Source: Pyronema omphalodes
Lineage: Eukaryota; Ascomycota; Pezizomycetes; Pezizales; Pyronemataceae
Assembly (NCBI GenBank): GCA_024516155.1
Contig: JAJJXM010000102.1
Location: 1 to 64,000 of the forward strand
DNA length: 64,000 nt
Direction of reading: 5' to 3'
This document shows, one piece after another, positions 52,199 to 62,294 of the stretch. The notes below the pieces were generated by a model. It made no database searches and had not been told where the DNA came from. It worked only from the letters and a program-made list of their open reading frames with translations. Every line of letters begins with the position of its first letter. Within the stretch, counting starts at the first letter, position 1. A program made the position numbers and the translations under genes.

Positions 52199-53085
52199 AT
52201 GGCGGCTCTTACGTTGGTTCTCGAACAGTCAAACGGCGAGGAGCCATGGGTCGTTGAACAGCAGATATTTGACATCATCAACTCCTACCTACAACCTACC
52301 GACGGTCCCTCAGCATCTCAGACAGCTGAGCAAATCTCCCAGCTCTTCCCGTACCACCGTCCTTCGTCAGACGTTGAAAAAGAAGAACCCGCAAGCTTCC
52401 TCTACGAGCTCTGGGGATTGGTCCTCAAGATCGCGCAACAGATTCAATATCAACACCCGGGACAGGATAAGCTTGTTGTGCTTATTAACACACTTCGAGA
52501 CATGCCGAGCGAGCTTAAAGTACCGATTTGGGGAAGCGAATCGAGGATATGGCAGGACCTTCCACTGTTGGTTCCGAACCTGACAGAAGTCGCGCATAGT
52601 GAGTCGTCTAATCGTGGTCTGTGCGCGCGCTAACGTGGTCGCTAGCTATTGGGCCGGAAGATGGTGACCGCTGGGTAAACTTCAACGCGTTTTGTGCGCG
52701 CTTGACGAGAGACGGAACCTGTGATCGCTCTTCGCATGCCATTTGGGATCTCAGGGAGGCGCTTGAGGAAGACCTAGACCAAGGTGAGGATGCGTGTGAG
52801 GAGGAAAAATATCCGGATGTCAGGATTTCTGTGGCTGCCAACTGGATCACGATTGCTGGAGACGTATTGTACCGTCACAGCAGTGACTGTGGTAAAGGTG
52901 GAGAGTTGGGTGTAGCATCTCAGGGTAAATTGTACTCTGGACAGGCAGGATTCTCATTGGAGCGTTGGGCATTCTGGAAGGAAAGGTTTGGAGTTGTTAA
53001 GGCGAGCGGAAATATTACGGATGGAACGAAGCAGGCAGCGGAGGAGGCTGAAGCAGCCATGATAAACATTGAGAAGAGCTCTTAA
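52199..53085 (+). CDS. DUF3632-type fungal protein
   Basis: A predicted 279-aa soluble protein from two exons, 52199-52598 and 52646-53085. The 47-bp intron has donor GTGAGT, branch gctaacg and acceptor gctag. It is helical and rich in acidic and aromatic residues, with LYELWGLVLKIAQQI, WVNFNAFCARL, AIWDLREALEE, ISVAANWITIAGDVLY and FSLERWAFWKERF. This pattern matches the uncharacterised fungal DUF3632 family, which is about this length and has no known reaction. There is no signal peptide or membrane segment. It ends in an acidic/Ala-rich helix (GTKQAAEEAEAAMINIEKSS). The start ATG follows a TA-rich promoter stretch with an ORF-free leader. Confidence 0.83.
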
Positions 53086-54199
53086 GTTGTGCAATGGCTT
53101 ATGATGATTTGGAGGTCATAATATCTTACATATTTCAGTTAAATAATTATACTATTATCCATGTAGGCAACAGGTGACCGGGAAACTTTCAACCATAGAT
53201 TCAGAAAGTTTTTCTGAAGATTCCATGTTAATATTTTCCCAATAACTTTTAGTAGCTCCAACACTTGATAAATGGAGGGTAACGGCTGAAATTTTATAGA
53301 GAATATATACACTATCCTCAAATAACAGTAAACAGTTCGTGTGCACCATACTCTGGGTACCTGTATTTTACTTTCTTGGTGGACTCTTGTATCACCCATA
53401 GGGTTTGGTCGCTCGTCTATCACTCGGCCTACAATCGCAATAGTGAGCTTGAAAACTTGGTGCACATAAGATAGCTTATATCATCTTTAGTAAAGAAAAC
53501 AATAAAAAGTGGTTTAAAAATATCTACCGCAGTGGCTATTGGCTATTACGCGTTCGTTGAAAACCTTCTATTGTAATGCTGCCCCTAATGATTTGCATTT
53601 CGGATATTATGCAGAATACCTCCGAAATATCCAAGATACACCTGTCGCTTGATGTTATTCAATATATCCCTCGCTTGGGCCCATTCTGCCGCACCTGCCG
53701 CATGTGCCGCGACAGGGTTTTTTCAAGGCGTAATTTTTTCCACCGTGATGTTCTTCAGCTGTAAATCGAACTTCAGGTTCCTCTTCATCTGCAATTATGC
53801 AAGCTTATCTTCAACCGCAACATTCAAGCGCATCAATGAGCATGTCAGAAACGTCAATTCGGTAGAGATTGAGCACATCATGGGGCCCTCGGATGCCCTT
53901 GCCCTTCCACAAGAATCTTCAGAGAGGCCATTCACAACTGGGCGGTGAAAGGCCTCACACCTGGATTTCAACTTTAAAAAAAAAAAAAAAAAACGCTGCG
54001 AGCAAACCTTTTCGCGGCTGGTGCGGCGTCATGGATCTCAGCGAGGGGTATATTGCATAGAAAAAACTTTTGGGAGTATCTTGGATATTTCGATGTCCTG
54101 ACGGGGACATCTTGCATAATTTCCGTGATTTAAATTGTTTCCGTCGTTGAATACTGGTTTTGCAATTCATAAAATAATAACTCTTTGATAGACAACCCA
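53086..54199. other. Intergenic, no gene seen
   Basis: AT-rich DNA with an A tract of about 18 (53975-53992) followed by aaaaaacgctgcg. No coding frame with recognisable content. Confidence 0.6.
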
Positions 54200-54970
54200 G
54201 AAACCAGACCTCCCAACCATATAGCCAGTTTATCAGGTAAGATCGTAAACAAGGTAAACTGAACTGACAATTCACAGTTATTTGGTGCAGTTTTGGTTCA
54301 GCTTTGAGGGGTCCATAGAACCAGGTAACTGCAGCGTACTGATTAAACGGACTCGATAAATACAAACCAGTTTAACCGCATCGGGAACCAGTGCATGCAG
54401 GAATAAATAATGTATTCAACCTCGTTTGAACCCATCGGTGGCCGAGCCTGCCAGTATCTCAACCATTCACCCGCTTCTGGTTACCAGGTTTCCCAACCTT
54501 TACAAAATGGCGGCGAACATGCTCTCAGTCCTCGCGATGACAGCCGAGTCTGAGCTGCTGTTTTCCGAATGCAAGCGGATCATCTTATAGGACCGCCATT
54601 CATCAATGCAGGCACGTACTCTGGAGGCCATCGAGGGGCTCAAGAGCTTCAATCGTGGGCGTCAGTTGTGATTTCCGCGACCCAATTAGGATAGAATTTT
54701 TCTCTATATGCACGGAATAATATTTATTGCCCTTTCATAAACCGGTTCCTCTGGACAAACCAGTTTTCGCAGTTTTAAACAGTTCACCTGGTTTGCCAAG
54801 CCTTGCATTCGGTTAACTGGTTTTCGCAGTTCAACCAGTTTATAATACTGGCAGTAAACTGAACTGGGTCGCCGTATAGTTCTCATATTCCAATAGTCCG
54901 TACAGTCCGTTTTGGTCGTCATTTTGAACTGGGTTGTACGACTGGGAGATTTGCCAGAAACTTCCTACAT
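54200..54970 (+). mobile_element. Degenerate hAT-family DNA transposon
   Basis: The block holds the broken hAT transposase C-terminus described next. It is flanked on both sides by many short aaccagtt/aactggtt words in both orientations (for example 54373-54381, 54715-54790, 54826-54842), like hAT subterminal repeats. The exact ends and target duplication could not be fixed. Confidence 0.55.
54480..54672 (+). pseudogene. hAT transposase C-terminal dimerisation domain, broken
   Basis: Reading from 54492, the frame gives PNLYKMAANMLSVLAMTAE, then SELLFSECKRIIL, a TAG stop at 54588-54590, then DRHSSMQARTLEAIEGLKSF and a TGA. This is the conserved hAT C-terminal pattern (L..MA...L..P..S...ER.FS....I...R..L......E....LKS). 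The stop inside the motif and the absence of the rest of the transposase show a dead fragment. Confidence 0.8.
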
Positions 54971-54999
54971 CATGATACGAAGTTGATTTGCTCTGATTT

Positions 55000-55640
55000 T
55001 CTTGAACGTTCCTAACCTTAAGGTTAACTATGACGTATGCTACAGTCTGAATATACATTTCGAGGCTCTAGCTGTTACCTTAGAGTCTCACTGGGATCCG
55101 CCCCAGAGCGCACTTTCTTTCTTGGGCCTGTTGCCACCTCTCTTCTTCCTGTTGGTTTTTATTCTCGTCGTTACATTTTGGAGCCCTGTTTGCTCGTTTC
55201 CCACCTGTCACTCTCAACTCGTCACTCTTAACTCGCCTCTCTCACCTCACCTCACCTTTCTTCTCTACTCTGCTCCTTTTCACTCATCTCCGCTCCTCTT
55301 CTCTTCTTTTCACTCTTCTTCTCTCCGCCTCTCTCACTTCGCCCCTCGCCTTTCTCCTCCTCTTCTCAGATTTCTCCTCTCGCCTCTCTCTTCAGCTTTC
55401 ATTTCATCCTTTTCTCTTCTTCCTCTCACTCCCTGTCTTTGGCTTTTCTCGCTCGATACTCATTCCTCGCTCTTGCTGTGCTTCGACTATCTACCATGAT
55501 TATGTATCTGTCTTCGTTTTTTTTTTTTTTTTTTTTTTCTTCTTACAGCATTATACGTCTTGTTTACTCGGAGCTGCTTCATGCTCGTTCTCGGATTCGA
55601 TTAGTGTTTCCAAGCCTATTCTCCTTCCTTCCGGGTCATC
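55000..55640. other. Pyrimidine-rich stretch without a gene
   Basis: The plus strand is strongly C/T-biased at 55190-55450 (tcacctc/ctcttctc words), ending in a T run of about 23 at 55519-55541. The long open frame at 55002-55499 is a result of this composition. Confidence 0.6.
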
Positions 55641-55649
55641 TTCCATAGC

Positions 55650-56480
55650 GGGAGCATTACTTACCTGTGCCCGTATCTACTCCACGGTGGCAATCTTGGT
55701 AGTGGAGATCATGGTGGTAAGGGCCTTGGTTTCAGCGGGAGAGTAGAGTATCACCTGGAGTGGGGCAGGGTAGTTCCTGTGAAGCTTTGGTTCGCAACAG
55801 AGTTTATTTCTCTGTACTTGGTATTTTGGGCAGCCTAGGATAAGGTGTTTGGGTGTTTGTGGGGGTTGCAGTGGACAGGTGCATCTGGGTGAAGGATATC
55901 TTTCTGATTTCGTCTTTGATAGGTAATCCAAAAAAATATCCTTGACCGGTTCTCAGGCCTAGGATGGCTGATGAGAATTTTCGGGTCATAATTGTCTATG
56001 CTGTGTCTAGCTGTCTTCAATGAGGTGATTTGTATGTTTTCGGCTGTTTTTGCTGTTCATACCATTCCTTCCACTCCTTCAATTTCTGGCCTCGGGTTTG
56101 TCTTTTGAGCCAGGAAAAGGATACTACATGCGTGCGGTTCGGTTTTTGAGAGGTTTCAGCTTTGGCAAGGTGATCTACTCCTCATTAACTTGGATTTGTG
56201 TGTGTCCCGGTACCCATGTGTAGTTCTTTCACTTCTTCTCTCATACAACTTGCTTTATGCATAGGGATCCAGTCAGGATGGGATCGTTGTGGTTTCAGAG
56301 TCATCAGAAGAGACGCTAGGATACATATGTTGCTGATAAACCCATGAAAGAAAGAATAAGAGGGTCTACTAGGGGTTGTATTGGAAATTTTTGATAGAGT
56401 TTTTGCTAGTGCAACAGGACACATAATACAAAGAGATGGAGCGAGAACTGATGAGGCGTATTACTTAGGCTTAAGACCTT
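55650..56480 (-). pseudogene. Degenerate LINE RT-RNase H 3' end
   Basis: On the minus strand, pieces of a LINE C-terminus appear in different frames. They are an RNase H block YTWVPGHTQIQVNEE followed by a stop and then, one frame off, DHLAKAE (near 56165-56215); ILGLRTGQGYFFG (near 55930-55970); and a zinc-type CTCPLQPP...HLILGCPKYQ (near 55840-55880). Order and spacing match LINE ORF2 C-termini. Stops and frameshifts between blocks show an old inactive copy. It is more diverged than the LINE at 24285-27178. Confidence 0.75.
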
Positions 56481-57914
56481 GGAAAATCAGATAGAGCCAA
56501 ACACATGAGAATCAAACCGGATGACCATTCTGATTTGCTTGTGACGTGGCACGTGTTCAGGAGCATGAGCGAATGTGCACATGTGGTCACTCGCGCGTGC
56601 TTTTGATGCTTATACATAAGTCAAAAATCAGCCAATGTCAGCCCATTAAACGCAGGCAACATCTGAATCTATATTTAGAAATAGTTCAGTCCCAATTACC
56701 GGGATTCAACATCCCTTGGATATGGGATCTCGGCGAATCAGGAATGGATATCTTTGTGGTTGAAGAGATGACGAACCTGGCTATTGGAATAGATATCCGC
56801 TTAACAGTTCTTTCTCCGTCCACGTCAAACTTACATTTGTCCCACGGTTCTACCGTCGTTGAGTAAACGTGAATATCGATACGGTAAATTCCGCATGGGA
56901 GACAGAAAAAGACGGTCAAGCATCAGACTGAAGACCCTGAACCACATGGGCTTTGGAATCCAGAGCTTTCCATGATGACGACACCGTTTACCATTTATTG
57001 CACTGGCTTCAGTGTTTCTATGATAGTCGTACGTTTAGTTTCCTCTGCCTAATAACATGCTGCGGCAAATGTATATCAGGATATACTCAACACCATATAC
57101 GAAACCGCTGTCAATTCAGCCAGGTTATCAGCTGTATGCGCATAATCAAAATGATTTAAACCGGTACTGGTTCTTGCAATTGTAACCCAACTCCATAACT
57201 CCCTGCCTTATCGTATCGTGATCCTCATTTATCCTAAAGCTACATACGATACTTATGCGCAGCAAGGATGAATCATGAAGTTAACCCAGTCGGGGCGCAC
57301 AAAGTATCATTATCATACTGCCGCGTGCATCCGGACGAATCATTAAAATTAGGTCATGAACAATTAAGCTTCCTATGTGCATCCAGACCTTGCCGGGATA
57401 TCTGCAAATCCCCTGCATTCAGCCATCTGAGCCATCTAACCTCCCACCAGCCGCCAGGGTTCCTGGTTTCAGCTGATACAAGTGGTGTAGGCATGCAGAT
57501 GGAATCTGGGTGAGCGGATTCACTGCGAGGTCAAAATTATGTAACCTGAACTGAAAAATGGAGTGCCCGACGGAATGTCCTGTTACGGGCCGTTATCAAC
57601 CTTGATACAACGTCTAGACATCGTCCTGGATACCATGTGCATATCAAGTTTGATATCGATAACCCTCCTCGTTATGCTAGCCCTAGGACCATGAAAAGTG
57701 TGTCTGGGGTTCCAATGTAACGGCTATACAGTTTGTAGATCTTAGATGCTGTAAGTGTCCGGTTGCTTTGACTATGTTTTGAAAGCATAAATATCTTGAC
57801 ACATTTCCTTGTATTATAGTTAACTGCCTTTGTTTTCTAAAACCACCAACCAAAGTCTTTTACTCTAATATATTATATATTATTCACGAAGATTATCACC
57901 TGCAAATCGAAAGC
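56481..57914. other. Intergenic, no gene supported
   Basis: AT-rich DNA. The 106-codon frame at 56546-56866 has no recognisable domain. Confidence 0.55.
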
Positions 57915-58438
57915 ATGAAGATTTCTCAGCTTGCTTGCGCCGTTACTCTGATAGTCGGGGCTTGGGCGACTCCCGTAGTTCAGCTAGTTGGACGCGGCGA
58001 CGCTTCTTTTGGATGCCCTAACGTTTCCAGTGAGTTTTCTCTAACTTTACGGGGATTCAACGGGGCGTTAACTAATCTTTAAAGACTGTAAATCTGTCTG
58101 CCGAACCGTAAGAATAACCAATAGGTTTTGGGTATCGGCCGAGAAACCGTTAGCTGATAATAGAACAGCAAGTGGATAAATACGGAACACCCGCCTGTCG
58201 TGGTGAATGTGTTCGGGATGATCATACTTATACGTCCCCCAGCCCAAATATACCCTTCAACCAAGCTAACGAACTTTTACATGAACAGAGATGCCTCTGC
58301 GTTTTTTGCGCGGTAAATGAGCCATATATGTCTGTTACACGGACTGTTATCACCCGGCCTCCAACTTGGGGAATCACCGTTACCAGAACGATGATCAATC
58401 CTACGGCAACAGTAACTCGGGATGTGGAGTTATCCTAG
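57915..58438 (+). CDS. Small secreted cysteine-rich protein
   Basis: A predicted 135-aa secreted protein from three exons: 57915-58029, 58085-58107 and 58169-58438 (introns 55 and 61 bp, donors GTGAGT and GTAAGA; branch gttaactaatc in intron 1). Residues 1-19 are a clear signal peptide (MKISQLACAVTLIVGAWAT). The mature part has eight cysteines in its first half (FGC, SNC, SVC, PAC, GEC, RC, LC, VFC), suggesting four disulfides, and a Thr/Val/Arg-rich tail (VTRTVITR, ITVTRTM, TVTRDV). It is not recognised as a named family. Size, signal and cysteine content are those of fungal secreted effector-like or wall proteins. The middle 23-bp exon rests on splice-site fit and on keeping the frame. Confidence 0.7.
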
Positions 58439-60534
58439 GTATCTCGGTTGGTTCAGTGTCAGGAAGTGCTTGGATATATTCAGGATTTGTAATGGTGCTT
58501 TGATGTAGCTTCTTGTCCGAATAAATGGAATTGCACTATTGCGTTACGTCTGTTCCAAACGTGAAATGATCTTATTGAGTGTTGTCTCAATCGCCCTGGA
58601 AGCAAAGAATGTGCGAGATTCAATTTGACATACGAAGTAATAACAGTTGCCATAGCAATGATACAGTCGCAAGAGCTAAACTTGGCCACACACGAAAGCT
58701 ACTTAAGAACCTTCTGAATGACATCTCTACATCCCTCTTCTCCTGACACTGGTCGTACATTGCGGATATTAGAAGTGGTCTGATTCGTCTTTAGGCAGTT
58801 TTTGACTATTGGTTCATCTATAAGTAAGTCAACAATGCCTGGGATAAAAGGTTCATTATCCAACGTTTGTAACTATTTTAAATACCCATGATGGTCACCG
58901 CGCGTCTGCAGTTATGATGTTAATAATGCGCAAGTTAAGCCCTGGCTACTGATTCCTGAATATAGCGGTATATACAGATGTATCAAAACTGATGAATCCT
59001 AGCCGCAGAAGCTGAACTGGCTCGCCCCTGCACATATCATAGTGGCCACTTGCCTTCGACAGCCTACAGACCGTATACCCCAGCCATCTTCGCTTGATTC
59101 TTTAAATCTTGAGCAAGTAATTGATACGAAAAGCTGTCTTGAATCTTTAGTGATTAGCGATACGAATTTTCAGCTTTCTAGACATCTTTACAACTCATTG
59201 AGCTAGAAATAGCGCAGGTGCCACAGTTTTCAATAGCGACAGCCTTTGCACGACGTTGCATTAACACGTGACAGAACTGGGGTAGGAAGCGAGAAGCTTT
59301 ATTTTTGTCCAAAATCGGTTGGTCCCCGCCCCCTGTTAATTCCACATATATCATACTTCGCTAAGCCTTGCTAAGCCTGTCCGCCGGAGAACCAGCTGGC
59401 GGGCATGGGGCATCCCGGCAACAACAAACAGCATATGCGTCGAGTGACCCTGCATGATCGGCCCGGACAGCACCGGATGGCCGGAGTTGACCTTTCCTCA
59501 ATCTATGCACAGACAGGTATTATATATGAAAAAGTTCCTTTTCATAGATGGACTTTCTTCAAATTTTATGAGGTAATAAAGCCGTTCATATGTCTCTTAT
59601 CATTGTGTTATGAATTGCTAAAACGCAGGCAGCAGCAGGAAAATATAGAGAACGTTATTTATTTCCAGCAAAATAAAGTGATTGTATTACCTCAGAATAT
59701 TAATACTTCTCCGCGTTTTCTACAGAAATAGAAAATTGGGCCTGCGTTGTTGGCGTTCATACTTCATGTGAAATGCAGAACAGGATTGAACCTTAATCCT
59801 GCTTCTACCACGATATCGTTCCTGTAACCCACGCCGATTATCTCCTAATCCACACTTTCTACATCAATAAGTTATTCCACCTGGGTTTGGAGTACTTATC
59901 TCGCTTTACCCACCATTCATGATGAAGCCTCGGGAGATCATTGTGCCCTGAACCATGGATTAGGTGGCAAGTCCCTCAAACGCGTGGCGGACTAGGAAAA
60001 TATTTTTGATCCAATGATGGTTTTAGACCTCATATATCGATCAGACCCAAGAAAACATGCATCGAATAGAACTTTATATCTAGACTTACATGGATTATCA
60101 TCTCAGCCGCATGTGCTTATCCCCTCAGATGATTTCAGAAAATCTAGATCATCGAATCAAACCCCCATATTTCGCGTTTTTCATAACCCTAGTATCTACC
60201 CCGCCGCGGTTCTTCATGACGCTAATAGAAATTCATACCAAACAGTTCCATGGATTTACTCAATTGGGGTGATCCGTTCCACGCAAGAGCTCAAAAGCTG
60301 GAGTCAAGAAAAGAAAAAACATGCTTCGTGTACTACTATTGACTTACCCAGACTCCACAATTTGATCAAAAGCATTAAGGCTGAGATAGTTGGCGTCCCG
60401 ATACTTCCGACTTATGGAACAGTTTTTCTAAAGTTGCATCATGGGTTTCTGTGATACCTCGCCTCAGAGGAACAAGAATAGTCACTGTAATCGACTGGAT
60501 TACAGAATAGTGATGAGCGGGTGTTCCTGATAAC
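58439..60534. other. Intergenic, no gene supported
   Basis: About 2.1 kb of AT-rich DNA. Frames at 59405-59731 and 60014-60454 (146 codons) lack recognisable domains; the latter is the longest and could be a decayed or lineage-specific gene. Confidence 0.5.
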
Positions 60535-60542
60535 TATATAAA
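60535..60542 (+). promoter_or_regulatory. TATA box of the DUF4360 gene
   Basis: TATATAAA, 164 bp upstream of the ATG, followed by a long C/T-rich leader (tctctt/cactatcgctt), typical of strongly expressed fungal secreted-protein genes. Confidence 0.6.
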
Positions 60543-60705
60543 CCGCATACTGCTCGTGTCTACAGTCTCTTCTCTCATCATCGACACTGTCGCTTTCTCC
60601 TTTCCCATCATCTACACTATCGCTTATCTACACTCTCGCTATCTCGCAAAGCCATCTTCTTCTTCACTTCTTGAACATTTATCAAATACCTATTCATAAG
60701 TCAAA

Positions 60706-61464
60706 ATGAAGTGGGCCTCAGTCTTCCTCACATTCGTTGCCGGAATCGCTCTTGCAGAGCCTATTCCCAGACCGCAAAACAATGGTGTCGTGAAACCCGA
60801 CCCAAATCAAGTTTGGATTGATGGTGTGACATATGGTGGTAGTGGATGCCCTCAGGTATAAACCCTCTCCATCTTTCCATGTTAATTAGCATGACTAATT
60901 CCATCAACTTAGGGCTCCGCTAGTGTATCACTTTCAACCGACCGCCAGTCATTTACCGTGATTCTTGATAAATACATTGTCAACACCGGCCCGGATGTCA
61001 GCATCACCAACTCTCGCAAGAACTGCCAGCTTAATGTTCGGCTACACTATCCCGGCGGTTTCCAGTACTCGGTTTATTCGTCTGATTACAGAGGATATGT
61101 TCAGCTTGATAAGGGTGTGACTGGTACTCAGAAGGCGACTTACTATTTCGCCGGTAACACAGCGCAAGCTAGCGCTGAATTTAAAGTCTCCGGTCCCATC
61201 AGCCAGGTAATCTCCCGCCCTTGCCACTCTCTAACCCTCCCGCAACTAGTATTCTAATATTCTTAGGACTACCTTGCCCATGACGAAACTTCTTTCACAT
61301 CTACCGTCTGGTCTCCCTGTGGAGAATTTGCCGCTCTCAATGTCAACTCCCAAATTCGTGTTGACAATTCAGGAAACAGAAAGGGTACCGGGCTTATGAC
61401 AACCGACAGTATTGACGGAAAGGTCACCTTCAAGGTTGGAGTACAATGGAGGCAATGTAAATAG
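60706..61464 (+). CDS. DUF4360 secreted protein
   Basis: A predicted 213-aa secreted protein of the fungal/bacterial DUF4360 family, function unknown, extracellular. Exons are 60706-60855, 60913-61206 and 61267-61464; both introns (57 and 60 bp) are phase 0. There is a signal peptide (MKWASVFLTFVAGIALA) and then a short Pro-rich linker (EPIPRPQNN). The family hallmark GGSGCPQGSASVSLS spans the first splice junction. Further conserved pieces are FTVILDKY, RKNCQLNVRLHYPGGFQYSVYSSDYRGY, and a C-terminal WSPCGEFAALNVNSQIRV with a final Cys (WRQCK). Four cysteines in the mature chain (CPQ, NCQ, PCG, QCK) could form two disulfides. It is the expected length for the family. Confidence 0.93.
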
Positions 61465-61597
61465 AGTGGGGTTGGGATGCTTGGGTATCGTCACCTGGGG
61501 TGATTGACTGAGGGGTCATGTCTGTTTGGTTTGTTGCTTTGAATGAGATTGACCGAGTTATTTAGTGTTTGCAATGTACGTTGTTTTTAGGAGATTA

Positions 61598-62294
61598 GGC
61601 CGCGTTTGGTTCGCCAACGGCCGTTTGGTGCAAACGGTCTCAAAACGGTCGGACCATGGAGCAACCGTTATGATTTTGTGCTGAGAAGGTGTTTGGTTGG
61701 GCGACCGTCTGTTGCCACGCAGAGACCCCTGTCGCCCCACCAAACATCTTCAACGCTGCTGCAAATTTTGACCGTGAAGACTTCCTTCCCCAGTGTACAG
61801 ATCAATTTCCGGTCCCAACAATGCCGCCCAAGAGTACGAAGAGACGCAGCAAACGTGAGGCAACTCTAAAAACGTGCTGGTAGGCATCCTGAGGATTTCG
61901 AGAGCTCGGCGTGGATGGGCATCGAGGATTTCGCGCGTGAAAATGTCTCCAGTGCGAATGGAGGTGCGGACAGGCGTCTTTAAAAGGTAGAAACGTGCGT
62001 ACAAGGCGAGAATAATGGCGATTTTACGGCGTTTTAGTTGTATTTTTTTGCGTTGTGCGAGGGCTTCTTCCGGAGTCATTTTTTTCGGTGGTTGTGTTGC
62101 GTCTTGTCAGTTGCAAACGGTTGCAAACGGTGCTGGCGAGGTCCTTTTGCAACCGTTTACAACCGTTTGGGACTGGAAAATGAAACGGTTGGTGCCAAAC
62201 CAAACACCCCCGACCGTTTGCAAAACGGTCAACCTCTCGCAAACGGTCATTTTACTAGTAAATCCTAACGGCCGTTGGCGAACCAAACGCGGCC
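61598..62294. mobile_element. PIF/Harbinger-type element, 697 bp, perfect 25-bp TIRs
   Basis: The ends 61598-61622 and 62270-62294 are perfect inverted repeats of 25 bp, starting GGCCGCGTTTGGTTCGCC. The element is flanked by a 3-bp TTA duplication (61595-61597 and 62295-62297), as in PIF/Harbinger elements. Subterminal regions are packed with aaacggt/accgttt words in both orientations. The interior keeps the N-terminal part of a transposase. It is therefore a deletion derivative able to move only with an intact relative elsewhere. Perfect TIRs suggest recent activity. Confidence 0.88.
61852..62079 (-). pseudogene. Harbinger transposase N-terminal fragment
   Basis: An ATG-started frame inside the TIR element. 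After a basic start (ALAQRKKIQLKRRKIAIIL) it reads RTSIRTGDIFTREILDAHPR, then ALEILRMPTSTFLEL. This is the pattern before the DDE domain of Harbinger transposases (R.S...G...V.ELL..HP.R....RM....F..L). The DDE catalytic part is absent. Downstream of about 61852 the frame no longer resembles transposase, which marks the internal deletion. Confidence 0.7.

Noticed and set aside
55002..55499. 165-codon Ser/Leu/Phe-rich frame resembling a membrane protein
   Set aside because: It results from a C/T-rich tract and has no family resemblance.
60014..60454. 146-codon frame as a hypothetical gene
   Set aside because: Starts with ATG and is of moderate length, but no domain or intron context; not strong enough to list as CDS.
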